Source: Actinocorallia herbida (GTDB taxonomy: Bacteria > Actinomycetota > Actinomycetes > Streptosporangiales > Streptosporangiaceae). From it: DNA of 64,000 bases. Position numbers and translations under genes: made by a program. The notes beneath the pieces were generated by a model that saw only the letters and a list, made by a program, of their open reading frames with translations, did not search any database and had not been told where the DNA came from. The stretch is from the NCBI RefSeq assembly GCF_003751225.1, contig NZ_RJKE01000001.1:2480001-2544000 (forward strand). Direction: 5' to 3'. How positions within the stretch are numbered: the stretch's first letter is position 1; the number at the start of each line of letters is the position of its first letter. Positions 15,927 through 24,811 of the stretch are shown one piece after another.

Positions 15927-18026
15927 TCACCCCACCTTCGGGGGCTCGGGGGCGGAATGCCGCAGCAGGGTGCGGCGCGCGGCCGGGCCCACCAGGAACG
16001 CCTTCAACCGGGCGGGCCCGCGTACGGTTCCCAGGTCGTGCACCTGGTCCGGGGTCTCGGGCGTCAGTGTCACCATGAGGACGCGACGGCCGTCGTCGGG
16101 TCCTCTCGGCACGAGCCCGCCGTCCTTGGCGACGACGACGAGGTCGACCGGGTCGCGCGGCCGTCCCCGGACGGCGAGCGTGACCGCGTAGTCCCTGGCG
16201 AACCGGCGGATCTTGCGCGAGGTGACCGTGTAGCCGATCTCCGCCGGACCTTCGAGCGCGACGACCGCGGGCCGCCGGAGCACGAGTCCGCCGCGGTTCC
16301 CCGCCCGCACCTCGAACCGGTGCGTTCCGGGCCCGGAGACCTGCGCCGTGAACCCGCGCTCCCGGTAGCGGCTCCGGGTGATCTCCTGTGCGCCGGTGGC
16401 CCAGGAGACCTCGGCGGAACCGATGCCGGGCGGCCACTCCCAGCTGAGCCGGACCGCCTCGCCCTGCCAGGCCGCCTCCAGCCGCTCGACCTCCGGGCGG
16501 ACCTCCACGGTCCACGCCGCCCCGGCGACGGCTCGTCCGTTGTGCAGCGTGACGGCGAGCAGCCGGTGCCTTCCCGCCGCGGCGAGCGGGACGAACACCG
16601 ACCGTCCGGCGGACCACCGGGCCAGCTCGACGCCCGGAAGGGCCTGCGGATCCAGGGCGGTGCCGGGTTCGGGCGGCGCGGCCGGGACGCGCAGGAGCAC
16701 GACCGCGCCGACGGAGGTCTCGGTCAGCGTGAGCAGCACGCCGGAGCCGTCTTCGGCGATCGTGGTCTCCGCGGCGAGCGCGGGCGGCGGCCACAGTTCC
16801 GCGATCGCGTCGGCGGTGAGATCCGCGGAAGCGACTTGGCCGTACATGCAGCGCAGCCGGTACGAGTAGGCGGTGCCCGGGCGGACATCCGGATCGAGGA
16901 AACCGTCGGCGTCGGGCGGGAACCGGGCGCGGTAGCCGCCGTCCTGCCGCGTCACCTCGACGGATCGGCTCTGCGGCCCGACGCGCCAGTGGCCTGCGAT
17001 TCCGCCGGGGACCGACTCGACCGCGAACTCCTCGGCCGCCGGCGCCACGGTGACGGGTCCCGGGCGGGCGGGCTCGGATACCGAGGACGCCGCGCGGACC
17101 GTCCTGATCTCGTAGGCCAGCGGGATGCCGATCGGTGGATCGTGGTCGGTGAACGTCGTTCCCCGCACCTCGGCGACCGGGGCGCCGTCGCGACTGATCC
17201 GGTAGCCGTGGCCCCCGGTCCGGGGAGCCTCCCAGGTGAGCACGACGCTCGTGCCGTTCTGCTCGGCCCTGGCGCCGGCCGGTCGGCGCGGCGCGCAGCG
17301 TTGCAGCGCCTCTTCCAGGCCGGGTTCGTCCGAGGTCAGGTCGGCGACCCGCAGGTAGAGCCCGGCGGCCTTCTCGACGTCCCCGTGCCGCTCGTGGTCG
17401 GCGGCCTCGCTGAACAGGGCGCGGATCTCGGTGGCACGTCGACGCACGTCGGCCAGGGTGGCGCGCAGCAGCGGGTCGTGGACCGGCCGTGCGGAGACAC
17501 GCGCGGCGGCTTCGGCCGCCCCGTGCAGCGCGCCGGCGCTCAGCGCGCTCGCGAGCAGTTCGACGTCCGGGGGCTCAGGCCCGGCCGCCCACGCCAGGAG
17601 CGCCGGGCCGAGCAGGCGCCGTTCTCCGGCGTCGATCCGCAGCTCCTTCAGCCGGCCCGCGATCTCCTGCTGAGAGCCGCCCCGCAGCCCGGCCGCGAGC
17701 TGGTAGAGGACCAGGCGCCAGAGCGCCGCGGGGTCGTCCACCGCCGCCGGGACCACGACGTCGAGCAGGTCGCGGACGTGCCCGGCGGCCTCCGGTGCGC
17801 GTGCCGCCCGGTCCCGGCCGACGGATTCGAGGTAGGCCGGGTCCACCCGCTCCGACCAGGGAGAGCCCATCACGCGGAGCCCGTCCAGGACCATCAGACC
17901 GGGATGCCGGCCGGCCAGCGCGAAGGCGATGAGGTCCCGGCAGCCGAGGCCGCTGAGGGCGTCGGAAAGGCGCGGGTAGTCCAGGATTCCGGGGAACTGC
18001 GGCAGGCGCAGCGGGTGAGCGGACAT
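15927..18026 (-). CDS. Large Fn3-like repeat protein, first gene of the GTPase/TerY-P operon
   Basis: 699 residues, cytoplasmic by sequence (no signal peptide or transmembrane helix). The first about 240 residues are helical, with LGPALLAWAAGPEPPDVELL and a TPR-like HGDVEKAAGLYLRVADLT. From about 255 onward come several fibronectin-III-like units (SVVLTWEAPRTGGHGYRISRD, AYEIRTVRAA, VRLSWEWPPG, HRFEVRAGNRGG). Proteins with tandem Fn3-like domains occur in bacterial conflict systems, where they bind targets or partners. GAGG precedes ATG 18026. I cannot name a family for the N-terminal part. Confidence 0.75.
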   Translation of the reverse strand: MSAHPLRLPQFPGILDYPRLSDALSGLGCRDLIAFALAGRHPGLMVLDGLRVMGSPWSERVDPAYLESVGRDRAARAPEAAGHVRDLLDVVVPAAVDDPAALWRLVLYQLAAGLRGGSQQEIAGRLKELRIDAGERRLLGPALLAWAAGPEPPDVELLASALSAGALHGAAEAAARVSARPVHDPLLRATLADVRRRATEIRALFSEAADHERHGDVEKAAGLYLRVADLTSDEPGLEEALQRCAPRRPAGARAEQNGTSVVLTWEAPRTGGHGYRISRDGAPVAEVRGTTFTDHDPPIGIPLAYEIRTVRAASSVSEPARPGPVTVAPAAEEFAVESVPGGIAGHWRVGPQSRSVEVTRQDGGYRARFPPDADGFLDPDVRPGTAYSYRLRCMYGQVASADLTADAIAELWPPPALAAETTIAEDGSGVLLTLTETSVGAVVLLRVPAAPPEPGTALDPQALPGVELARWSAGRSVFVPLAAAGRHRLLAVTLHNGRAVAGAAWTVEVRPEVERLEAAWQGEAVRLSWEWPPGIGSAEVSWATGAQEITRSRYRERGFTAQVSGPGTHRFEVRAGNRGGLVLRRPAVVALEGPAEIGYTVTSRKIRRFARDYAVTLAVRGRPRDPVDLVVVAKDGGLVPRGPDDGRRVLMVTLTPETPDQVHDLGTVRGPARLKAFLVGPAARRTLLRHSAPEPPKVG

Positions 18027-18060
18027 CGAACCTCGGCGGAGTGGGCCTCAGGGATCACCA

Positions 18061-18090
18061 ATTATGGAGTGATCGTCCGATAGATGTCTA
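18061..18090 (-). promoter_or_regulatory. Predicted sigma-70-type promoter of the GTPase/TerY-P operon
   Basis: On the minus strand, TAGACA (18085-18090) and CATAAT (18061-18066) are separated by 18 bases. This gives a start about 28 bases before the operon's first ATG at 18026. It is the best -35/-10 pair in the gap. Prediction by eye only. Confidence 0.5.
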
Positions 18091-18158
18091 CGAGAAAGAA
18101 TTACCACCGTCAACATTCTTGGAAAGGAAGGATCGATTGGCGAAAGGGTGCTCTGGCA

Positions 18159-18180
18159 CATTGTGTCGAGCGACACAATG
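18159..18180. promoter_or_regulatory. 22-bp palindrome, probable operator
   Basis: Perfect 10-bp arms CATTGTGTCG and CGACACAATG surround a central AG. It lies about 135 bases upstream of the operon start at 18026 and about 70 bases upstream of its predicted -35. The inner 12 bases, TGTCGAGCGACA, recur at 22471-22482. Confidence 0.6.
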
Positions 18181-18476
18181 AGGCACTTGAAAGCCGATCG
18201 GTGCACGTGGGGCGAGCCACTCGGCGACATTGCCGATGCGCTTTACCACAGGCCGATTCCCGCGAGGATCGCCTCGCGGTCCGCTGCGGAAGCGCGGGTG
18301 ACGGGGACATCGCCGCCGCGGAGGAGCGCCGGTCATCAACGAGCTCCTGCGCCCTGTGATTTCGGAGGGAGGCGCTGTCCTTCCTGGCATCCGCCGCTCC
18401 AGGACCCGCCGGTTCGCCCGACGCGCCGAACCGATCCGCCGAGGCCCGAATGGGCCGGCGAAGCGGCTTCTTCCGG
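18181..18476. other. Non-coding gap
   Basis: About 300 bases between the palindrome and the end of the aminotransferase gene. Short frames are present but lack coding-type third positions and ribosome sites. I see no RNA gene or strong hairpin here. Confidence 0.5.
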
Positions 18477-19634
18477 TCAGGTGCCGAAGGCGTGGAGGTG
18501 GTGGGTGAAGGTGGTGATCGCGGTGGGGTCGGCGTTGCTGACGCTGACGCGGAGGGTGGCGCGGTCGTCGGGGAGGAAGGCGGTGCCGGGCATGACGAGG
18601 ACGCGGTGCGCGGTGAGCAGGTCGCGGACGACCTCGTCGGTGGGGCGGCCGGAGAAGGGGTGGCGGATCCAGGCGAAGAACCCGCCGCTGGAGAGCAGTT
18701 CGAAGCCCCCCGGGCGGGCGGACATGGCGGCCTCCAGAAGCGCGCGGCGGGAGGCGATCTCTCGCGCCCGCTCAGCGCGCCACGCCGCGGCCCGGGTCAG
18801 GCCGGCCCACGCGGCCTCCTGGCCGATGCGGGGAGCGCAGATCGCGGCGCAGTCCATGAGCTTGCACGCCTGGCGGATCAGCGCGGGCGAGGCGACGACG
18901 GCGCCCACCCGGTAGCCGGGGAGCGCGAGGTCCTTGGAGAAAGAGTGCAGGGTGACGACGGTGTCCTCCCATCCGGGATCGGCGTACAGCGTGTGGGAGG
19001 GCGCGTCGGCGCCGCGGAAGGACCGGTAGGTCTCGTCGATGATCAGGGCGAGGTCGTGGCGGCGGGCCAGCGCGGCGAACGCCGCGATCTCCCGCGACTC
19101 GATGGTCGCGCCGCCGGGGTTGCCGGGCGTCACCAGCACGATCGCCCGCGTGCGCGGCGTGATGAGCGCCTCGGCGTCGGCCGCGCGCGGCACCAGGTCG
19201 GGACCCGGCTCCAGGTAGACCGGCCTGATCCCCTGCATCCCCAGCCACATGTCGTGGTTGAAGTAGTACGGCAGTGGCAGCACGATCTCGTCGCCCGGCC
19301 CGGCCAGCGAAGTGGCGGCGACGCAGAACGCCTGGTTGCACCCCGCGGTCACCATGACGTTCCGTGCCTCGACCGCCCCGCCGTGCTCCCCCCGCAACTC
19401 CGCCGCGAACGCCTCCCGCAGCTTCCCCAGCCCCGGCACCTCGGTGTACGCCCCGCCCCGCGGATCCCGCGCGACCTCGGCGATGTGCGCCACCACCTCG
19501 GGCGCCGCCGGATACGGCGGCGCCGCCTGCGCCAGATCCAGCAGCCCGCCTTCCCCCCGCAGCCTGTCCGCCATCGCGTACACGGCCGCGATCGGCGAGT
19601 CCACCTGCCCGTCCACCCACCCGTTGAACCGCAC
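18477..19634 (-). CDS. PLP-dependent class I/II aminotransferase
   Basis: About 385 residues of fold-type-I aminotransferase: DLAQAAPPYP at the N-terminus, the TAGCNQAF cofactor loop, TPGNPGG, a DETYRSF motif with the PLP-binding Asp and Tyr, and SFSKDLALPGYRVG with the Schiff-base lysine. The C-terminal RVSVSN arginine should bind the substrate carboxylate. GTG 19634 is preferred because GGGGAGG then lies at proper distance; GTG 19640 is an alternative. It stands alone, so the amino-acid substrate is unknown. Confidence 0.88.
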   Translation of the reverse strand: MRFNGWVDGQVDSPIAAVYAMADRLRGEGGLLDLAQAAPPYPAAPEVVAHIAEVARDPRGGAYTEVPGLGKLREAFAAELRGEHGGAVEARNVMVTAGCNQAFCVAATSLAGPGDEIVLPLPYYFNHDMWLGMQGIRPVYLEPGPDLVPRAADAEALITPRTRAIVLVTPGNPGGATIESREIAAFAALARRHDLALIIDETYRSFRGADAPSHTLYADPGWEDTVVTLHSFSKDLALPGYRVGAVVASPALIRQACKLMDCAAICAPRIGQEAAWAGLTRAAAWRAERAREIASRRALLEAAMSARPGGFELLSSGGFFAWIRHPFSGRPTDEVVRDLLTAHRVLVMPGTAFLPDDRATLRVSVSNADPTAITTFTHHLHAFGT

Positions 19635-20117
19635 CGCCACCCCTCCCCACCTCGGAGCCGACCGGACCAGGTTCTCACCCCTCCCGCGCGGCCGTGCGGG
19701 TATGCCCCCGGATCCGTCCCGAGCCGGAGCACCCGGAACCCACCCCTGCTTCCCCCTCACCTTGGAGCCGGGTGGGGCCGTTCCGCGAAATGTCGTACCC
19801 GGCCGCTAGCGTGCGGAGCACCTGATGGCCGGTCAGATCCCCTCTGCGAGGGGTCCGCGGCAGTGGGGGGTGGGAGTACGCTCCCGGCGCGCCTCGGAGC
19901 AGAAGAGAACCATGCCCCACCCCCCTCCTCCCTTGTCGGGGCGTCCTCTCGGGAAGCCGGGGCGGGCTCGACGCGCTCGCCGATCCCATCGGCTCGGGGA
20001 GCGGTACCGCGGCGGCCATGCCCACCTCGAGCACTTTCCGGAGACCCGTTCATCGCCGAGGAGTCCCTTTCCCTCATCGTGAACAGCCCGCACGGCGGTA
20101 TGCCGTCCCGCTACGGG
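19635..20117. other. Non-coding gap
   Basis: About 480 bases between two minus-strand genes. Frames here are low-complexity (Pro/Arg/Ser-rich) with no coding periodicity. It must hold the aminotransferase promoter, but I cannot place it. No RNA gene seen. Confidence 0.5.
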
Positions 20118-20915
20118 TCAGATCTCCAGGAGGAGGGGGCGGTGGTCGGAGATCTCGGGGGCTTCGACCACCTCGAAGTGCTTGATGGCGGTGGGGTCGG
20201 AGATGAGGAGGTAGCTGGCGTGGCGGAGGGGTTTGGGGTAGAGGGCGGTGCGGGTGTCGGCGTCGCGGACGAGGTCGGTGAGGCCGATGTCGGCGAGGAT
20301 CCGGAAGGTCGCGCTGTCGGGGAGGAGGTTGAGGTCGCCGCAGACGATGGTGAGGTCGCCGTCCTCGCGGGCCGCCGTGACGAGGTCGGCGAGGCGGTGG
20401 GCTTGGGCGAGGCGTTCCGGGGTGTCGGCCTTGCCCTGCGGGTCGCGGAGTCCGTGCAGGGTGACGACGGTGACGAACCGGGATGCCTCGCGGTCGTGGA
20501 TCCGGACGGCCAGGGCGTTGCGGGGGCGTCCGCCGGTGGGCCAGGCGTCGGGGTGGGCGGCGTAGGAGCCGTGCACGAACGCGGTCCGCAGGCCGACGAC
20601 GGGCAAGGCCGGGGCGACGAAGGCGGCGAGGCCGAAGTCCTGCGGGTGGGGGCGGCCCGCGTCGTCCCGGACCGGCCCGGTGTCGCTGACCGCGAACACG
20701 CCCTGATGCCGGGGCAGCCGCGCGCTGACGTCCCCCATGAGGTCCGCGCGCTGCGGCATCGCCCGGTCGGCGTCGGCGAACCTCGTCCAGCCGCGCAGGC
20801 CCGGGGCGCGGGCCACCTCCTGGAGGCACAGGACGTCCGCGTCGCAGGCGCCGAGCCAGCGGGTGAACTCGTCGAAGACCGCGCCGCCCCACGCATTGAC
20901 CGAGATGATCCGCAC
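20118..20915 (-). CDS. Endonuclease/exonuclease/phosphatase (EEP) family hydrolase
   Basis: 265 residues of the DNase I/EEP fold. Seen in order: SVNAWGG near the start, CLQEVAR with the metal-binding Glu near 30, HGSYAAHP, CGDLNLLPDS with Asp and Asn of the active site, and a terminal SDHRPLL with the catalytic Asp-His pair. There is no signal peptide, so a cytoplasmic Mg-dependent phosphodiesterase or phosphatase is expected. The substrate may be nucleic acid, phospholipid or small phosphoester. No clear operon partner. Confidence 0.85.
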   Translation of the reverse strand: MRIISVNAWGGAVFDEFTRWLGACDADVLCLQEVARAPGLRGWTRFADADRAMPQRADLMGDVSARLPRHQGVFAVSDTGPVRDDAGRPHPQDFGLAAFVAPALPVVGLRTAFVHGSYAAHPDAWPTGGRPRNALAVRIHDREASRFVTVVTLHGLRDPQGKADTPERLAQAHRLADLVTAAREDGDLTIVCGDLNLLPDSATFRILADIGLTDLVRDADTRTALYPKPLRHASYLLISDPTAIKHFEVVEAPEISDHRPLLLEI

Positions 20916-20972
20916 GGCTCCGACCCTAGTCGGGGGGTGGGGGCGTCCGGCAAGCGATCATCGGGGCGCGCG

Positions 20973-21461
20973 TCAGCGGCGCGCGAAGAACGCCTCGGCG
21001 ATCCGGGTGTGCAGCGGGAAGGCGAGCTCGCGGGGCCCGTCGATGACGACCCGTTCGGTGGCCTCGGCGTTCGCGGTGAACGGCGGCAGCGCGGACGCCG
21101 CGAGGGCCGGGGCGATCCCGAACACGAGGAGCGTGCCGTCCGGCGCGCTGTGCACGTCGAACAGGCTCACGTGCGCGGGATCGACGGCCACCTCGGTCTC
21201 CTCGCGGAGCTCGCGGGCCGCGGCGTGCTGCCAGGACTCGCCGTGGTCGATGAACCCGCCGGGCAGCGCGAGCGCCCCGACCTGCGGCGGAACCCCGCGC
21301 CGGACCGTCAGGAGACCGCCGTCCACCGGGAGCAGCAGCAGCGCGACGGGCACGGGATTGAGGTAGCTGGTGTTGCCGCACGCCGCGCAGTCCCGCGGCC
21401 ACGCCGCCGCCCCGCCGAAGGGAGAACCGCAGAAGGAGCAGTGGGAGTTCCGGGTCATCAC
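20973..21461 (-). CDS. NUDIX hydrolase with N-terminal zinc ribbon
   Basis: 162 residues. A C-x2-C...C-x2-C ribbon ([17 protein letters not shown]) is followed by a NUDIX fold whose box reads [16 protein letters not shown] then ELREETEV. The metal-binding REx2EE core is intact, while the usual terminal Gly is Glu. NudC-like and actinobacterial NUDIX proteins of this layout hydrolyse nucleoside diphosphate derivatives. Two consecutive ATGs at 21461 and 21458 are possible starts. Confidence 0.88.
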   Translation of the reverse strand: MMTRNSHCSFCGSPFGGAAAWPRDCAACGNTSYLNPVPVALLLLPVDGGLLTVRRGVPPQVGALALPGGFIDHGESWQHAAARELREETEVAVDPAHVSLFDVHSAPDGTLLVFGIAPALAASALPPFTANAEATERVVIDGPRELAFPLHTRIAEAFFARR

Positions 21462-21582
21462 GACCCGACCCTAACGGCGCCGCCCCCGCCCACGGCGAGG
21501 TTCGACGGAACCCACGGGCCGCGAAGCGCCCCCGGGCAGCTCCTCGCCTTCCGGTGGCTCGCCGCCGGACGACCCGCAAGGG

Positions 21583-22452
21583 TCAGGAGGCTCGTTGGAG
21601 GGCGGTACCGGTGGCTTCGGGGGTCGCGGGGAGGAGGGGGAGGCGGACGGCCCGGCTGGGGATGCGGCCCTGTTCGGCGAGCACCGCCTTGATGACCACG
21701 GGGTTGGGTTCGGCGAAGAGGGCGTCGGAGAGGGCCGCCAGGCGGTGGCCGAGCGCGCGGGCCGCGTCAGCCTGGCCGGCACGCCACAACGCGACGAGCC
21801 GGGCGAAACGGGCGGTCGCGAGGTGGGCGGAGGCGAGGATCGCGCCGGACGCGCCGAGCGCCAGCAGCGGGGAGGCGAAGCGGTCGTCTCCGGCGAGGAC
21901 CGCGGTGCGGTCCGGGCGGTCGGCCATGAACGTGATCGTGGCGTCGTCGATGCCTCCCGCGGCGTGCTTGAACCCGGCGACGCCCGGGATCGCGGCGAGG
22001 CTGAGCAGGGTCCCGGCGCTCAGCGGCCGGGCCGTCCGGTAGGGGATGTGGTAGATGATCAGCGGCACCGGGGCGGCGGCGGTCAGGGCCGTGAAGTGCG
22101 CGATCACCCCTTCCTCCGACGGCCGCACGAACGCCGGGACCGGGACCAGGGCCGCGGTGGCGCGCCGGTCGAGGGCGGCGAGGGCCTCGGCCGTCGAGGC
22201 CGTGGACGCGCTCTCGACCCCGACGGTCAGCGGGACCGCGCGCTCCGCGCAGACCGCCGCGCAGATCTCCAGGACCCGGGCGCGCTCGTCGGCGGTGAGC
22301 GAGGACGCCTCCGCCGTGGTGCCGAGCGCGACGATCCCGTCCGCCCCGTCGTCGACGACCGTGTGGGCGAGGCGCTCCAGGGCGTCCTCGGCGAGGGCGC
22401 CGGTGGTGGTGAAGGGGGTGATGAGCGGAAGGTGCAGACCCGTGAACGTCAT
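21583..22452 (-). CDS. Dihydrodipicolinate synthase/N-acetylneuraminate lyase family aldolase
   Basis: 289 residues of the DapA-like class I aldolase barrel: LITPF near 10, GTTAEASSL in place of GTTGE, YHIPYRTA carrying the catalytic Tyr, and the Schiff-base lysine in GFKHAAGG. The replaced GTTGE glycine and the divergent LysR-type regulator suggest a catabolic or specialised aldolase rather than the housekeeping lysine enzyme. The 71-base intergenic region is shared with the LysR gene. Confidence 0.85.
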   Translation of the reverse strand: MTFTGLHLPLITPFTTTGALAEDALERLAHTVVDDGADGIVALGTTAEASSLTADERARVLEICAAVCAERAVPLTVGVESASTASTAEALAALDRRATAALVPVPAFVRPSEEGVIAHFTALTAAAPVPLIIYHIPYRTARPLSAGTLLSLAAIPGVAGFKHAAGGIDDATITFMADRPDRTAVLAGDDRFASPLLALGASGAILASAHLATARFARLVALWRAGQADAARALGHRLAALSDALFAEPNPVVIKAVLAEQGRIPSRAVRLPLLPATPEATGTALQRAS

Positions 22453-22470
22453 GCGTCGAGGGTGCCCTCG

Positions 22471-22482
22471 TGTCGAGCGACA
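22471..22482. promoter_or_regulatory. TGTCGAGCGACA site between the aldolase and LysR genes
   Basis: A near-palindrome with 5-bp arms TGTCG/CGACA around AG in the divergent promoter region. It is identical to the core of the longer palindrome at 18159-18180. It could be a LysR binding site or a chance repeat. Confidence 0.4.
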
Positions 22483-22523
22483 GGTCCAGTTCGGATTTCT
22501 TCGCTGGAGCGTAAGCTGAACTG

Positions 22524-23468
22524 ATGCTCGATGTGCGCAAGCTGCGGCTGCTGCGGGAACTCGCCCATCGCGGGACGATCGCGGCGGTCGCCGAGGCCCT
22601 GTCCTACACGCCCTCGGCCGTCTCCCAGCAGCTCGCGGCGCTGGAACGCGAGACGGGGGTGGCGCTCCTGGAGCGGACCGGCCGCCGTGTCACGCTGACC
22701 CTCGCGGCGCGGGCGCTCGCGGCGCGCACCGAGCCGGTCCTCGCCGCGCTCGCCGAGGCGGAAGCGGAGCTCGCGGCCTACCGGACCGGGCTCACCGGCA
22801 CCCTGCGCGTCGGTGCCTTCCCCACGGCGGTGCGGACGGTCCTGTCCCCCGCGCTGGTGACGCTCAGCAGGACCCATCCGGGGCTCGAACTGCGGGTCAG
22901 TGAGCTCGATCCGGCGGCGGTGCCCGACGCGCTGCGGGCCGACGCGATCGACGTCGCGCTCGTCCACGAGTACGACTTCACCGCCGGGCCCGACGAACCC
23001 GGCCTGGAGACCGAACCGCTGATGGAGGAGACCGTCCACCTAGCGGCCCTGGCGGCGGGGCCGCTCCGGGCGCACCGCGCCGCCCCGTGGATCGCGGGGA
23101 CGCCCGGCACGCTCTGCCACACGATGACCGTCCGGGCCTGTGAGGCCGAGGGCTTCACCCCGCGGATCCGGCACCACGCCGACGACTTCGGGGCGGTCCT
23201 CGCGCTGGTCGCCGCGGGCCAGGGCGTCGCGCTCGTGCCCGACCTGGGCCTCCTGGACCCGCCCCCCGGCCTCGTCCTCACCCCGCTGGCCACCCGCCGA
23301 CGCACCCGCATCGCCTACCGCCGCGGCCACGCGGCCCACCCCCTGATCGCCGCCGCCCGCACCGCCCTCCACACCACCCGGACGCCACCGATCCCACCGG
23401 CCGTGGGGGACCGCGGAAAACCGGGGTGCCCTCCTGATGCGCCGCCCCCTCTCGAACGGCACCGTTGA
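22524..23468 (+). CDS. LysR-family transcriptional regulator
   Basis: 314 residues. The N-terminal winged helix contains LRLLRELAHRGTIAAVAEAL, continued by SYTPSAVSQQLAALERE. The substrate-binding domain (LRVGAFPTAVRTVLSP, GVALVPDLGLL) follows. The last about 40 residues are Pro/Arg-rich and probably disordered. Divergent from the DapA-like aldolase gene, which it most likely controls. Confidence 0.9.
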   Translation: MLDVRKLRLLRELAHRGTIAAVAEALSYTPSAVSQQLAALERETGVALLERTGRRVTLTLAARALAARTEPVLAALAEAEAELAAYRTGLTGTLRVGAFPTAVRTVLSPALVTLSRTHPGLELRVSELDPAAVPDALRADAIDVALVHEYDFTAGPDEPGLETEPLMEETVHLAALAAGPLRAHRAAPWIAGTPGTLCHTMTVRACEAEGFTPRIRHHADDFGAVLALVAAGQGVALVPDLGLLDPPPGLVLTPLATRRRTRIAYRRGHAAHPLIAAARTALHTTRTPPIPPAVGDRGKPGCPPDAPPPLERHR

Positions 23469-23655
23469 GTTCTGGCGCCTCACTTTCTGGGACGCCGAGG
23501 GGCGCGGCCAGGGCCGCAAGGCGCTGAATGCCGGCGGATCCCACCCTGCGAGTGGGCATGGACGGCAAGGAGGCCGCCAAGATCGGGCCTTCCTCTTGGG
23601 CGGGCTGGTAGGCGAGGATCGAAGGTCGCCGGTGCCGATCCCCCAGGAGGCGAAG

Positions 23656-24804
23656 ATGTACGCAGGTCGGATGGTCGCGGCGGTGGCTTCGACGGGAGCG
23701 GTTCTGGTGGCCGTCCCGTCCGCCGCTGCCGCGACTCAGGCGGAATGGCATGTGGTGAAGTCCGTGGAGCCGAAGTACTCGAAGGGCTTCTCCGACTTCG
23801 ACCGGGTGCTGGCGGTCGGCGCCGCCGAGGCCTGGGTGTTCGGTGCGGGAGACGGAGCGGAGTTCGCGGAGGAGCCGACGAACGACATGCTCGCCTACCG
23901 GTTCGACGGAAGGACGTGGCGGCACACGAAGCTGCCCGGACGGCTCGGGAACCTGTGGGGTCCGGTCGTCGAGACGGGTCCGTCCGCGGTCTACGCGATG
24001 GCCCGGTTCCAGCTTCCCGAAGCGCCCTCGCCGCCGCGCAAGGCCCACTACTCCTCCACGCTCGTGCGATGGAACGGGACGCGGTGGACGGCGATGAAGG
24101 GCTGGAAGGGCTACCACCTCCAGGCCATGGCGGTGCTCGGCCCCAAGAACATCTGGGCTTTCGGGAGCCGCGTCCAGAACGGGCGCCTCGTGCCGGTGAG
24201 CGTGCACTACGACGGCGGGAAGTGGACCGCGAGCACGGCCCCGTACCTGGTGGAGGCGGTGGTGAAGGGACCGAAGGGCCGCCTGTTCGCCACCGGCTAC
24301 AAGCCCGATGGCTCCCTCTACGGCTCCGGCACGGCCAGGGCGCTGCGGTTCGACGGTAAGCGGTGGCGGCAGCTCCCGGACTCGGCCTGCAACGGCGCGA
24401 CGCACCTGGCGAGGCACCGGGGCAAGCTGGTCGGCACCTGCACGAGGTACTACGACGACGGCTCCGTCGTGGGTGTCTTCGTCGTCTGGAACGGCGCGGT
24501 CTGGGTGGCCGAGAAGCCCAAGGCGGCCCGTGGAGGCGCCCTCGGCGCACCGGTCCCGGCCCGGGACGGCGGCCTGTGGTTCGCCGGGACGGACGCCAAG
24601 GGGAAGGGCGCGCTGCTCCACCGCTCGGCCTCGGGCGCCTGGTCCCGCACGGCGATCTCGCCGGAACCCCTTTCCGGCGCCTCCTACGACTCGGCCGGTC
24701 ACATGGCGGCCCTGCCGGGCACGTCGTCGCTGCTGCGCGCCGGGCACACCGAGGACGACATGGGCGACCCGACCGGCGCCCTCGTCCGGCTCGACCTGCC
24801 CTGA
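23656..24804 (+). CDS. Secreted beta-propeller-like protein of unknown function
   Basis: 382 residues. AGGAGG at 23645-23650 and ATG 23656 set the start. A Sec signal peptide (VAAVASTGAVLVAVPSAAAA) is cleaved near residue 26. The mature part has recurring blades with W and RFDG/WNG turns (YRFDGRTWRHTKL, RWNGTRWTAM, RFDGKRWRQL), as in secreted Kelch/WD-type propellers. Two cysteines (ACNG, GTCTRY) could form a disulfide. No catalytic motif is visible. It ends 7 bases from the convergent reductase gene. Confidence 0.75.
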   Translation: MYAGRMVAAVASTGAVLVAVPSAAAATQAEWHVVKSVEPKYSKGFSDFDRVLAVGAAEAWVFGAGDGAEFAEEPTNDMLAYRFDGRTWRHTKLPGRLGNLWGPVVETGPSAVYAMARFQLPEAPSPPRKAHYSSTLVRWNGTRWTAMKGWKGYHLQAMAVLGPKNIWAFGSRVQNGRLVPVSVHYDGGKWTASTAPYLVEAVVKGPKGRLFATGYKPDGSLYGSGTARALRFDGKRWRQLPDSACNGATHLARHRGKLVGTCTRYYDDGSVVGVFVVWNGAVWVAEKPKAARGGALGAPVPARDGGLWFAGTDAKGKGALLHRSASGAWSRTAISPEPLSGASYDSAGHMAALPGTSSLLRAGHTEDDMGDPTGALVRLDLP

Positions 24805-24811
24805 CCTCGCG

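Noticed and set aside
19635-20117. Short frames in the gap before the EEP-hydrolase gene
   Set aside because: Low complexity, no ribosome sites, no third-position bias.
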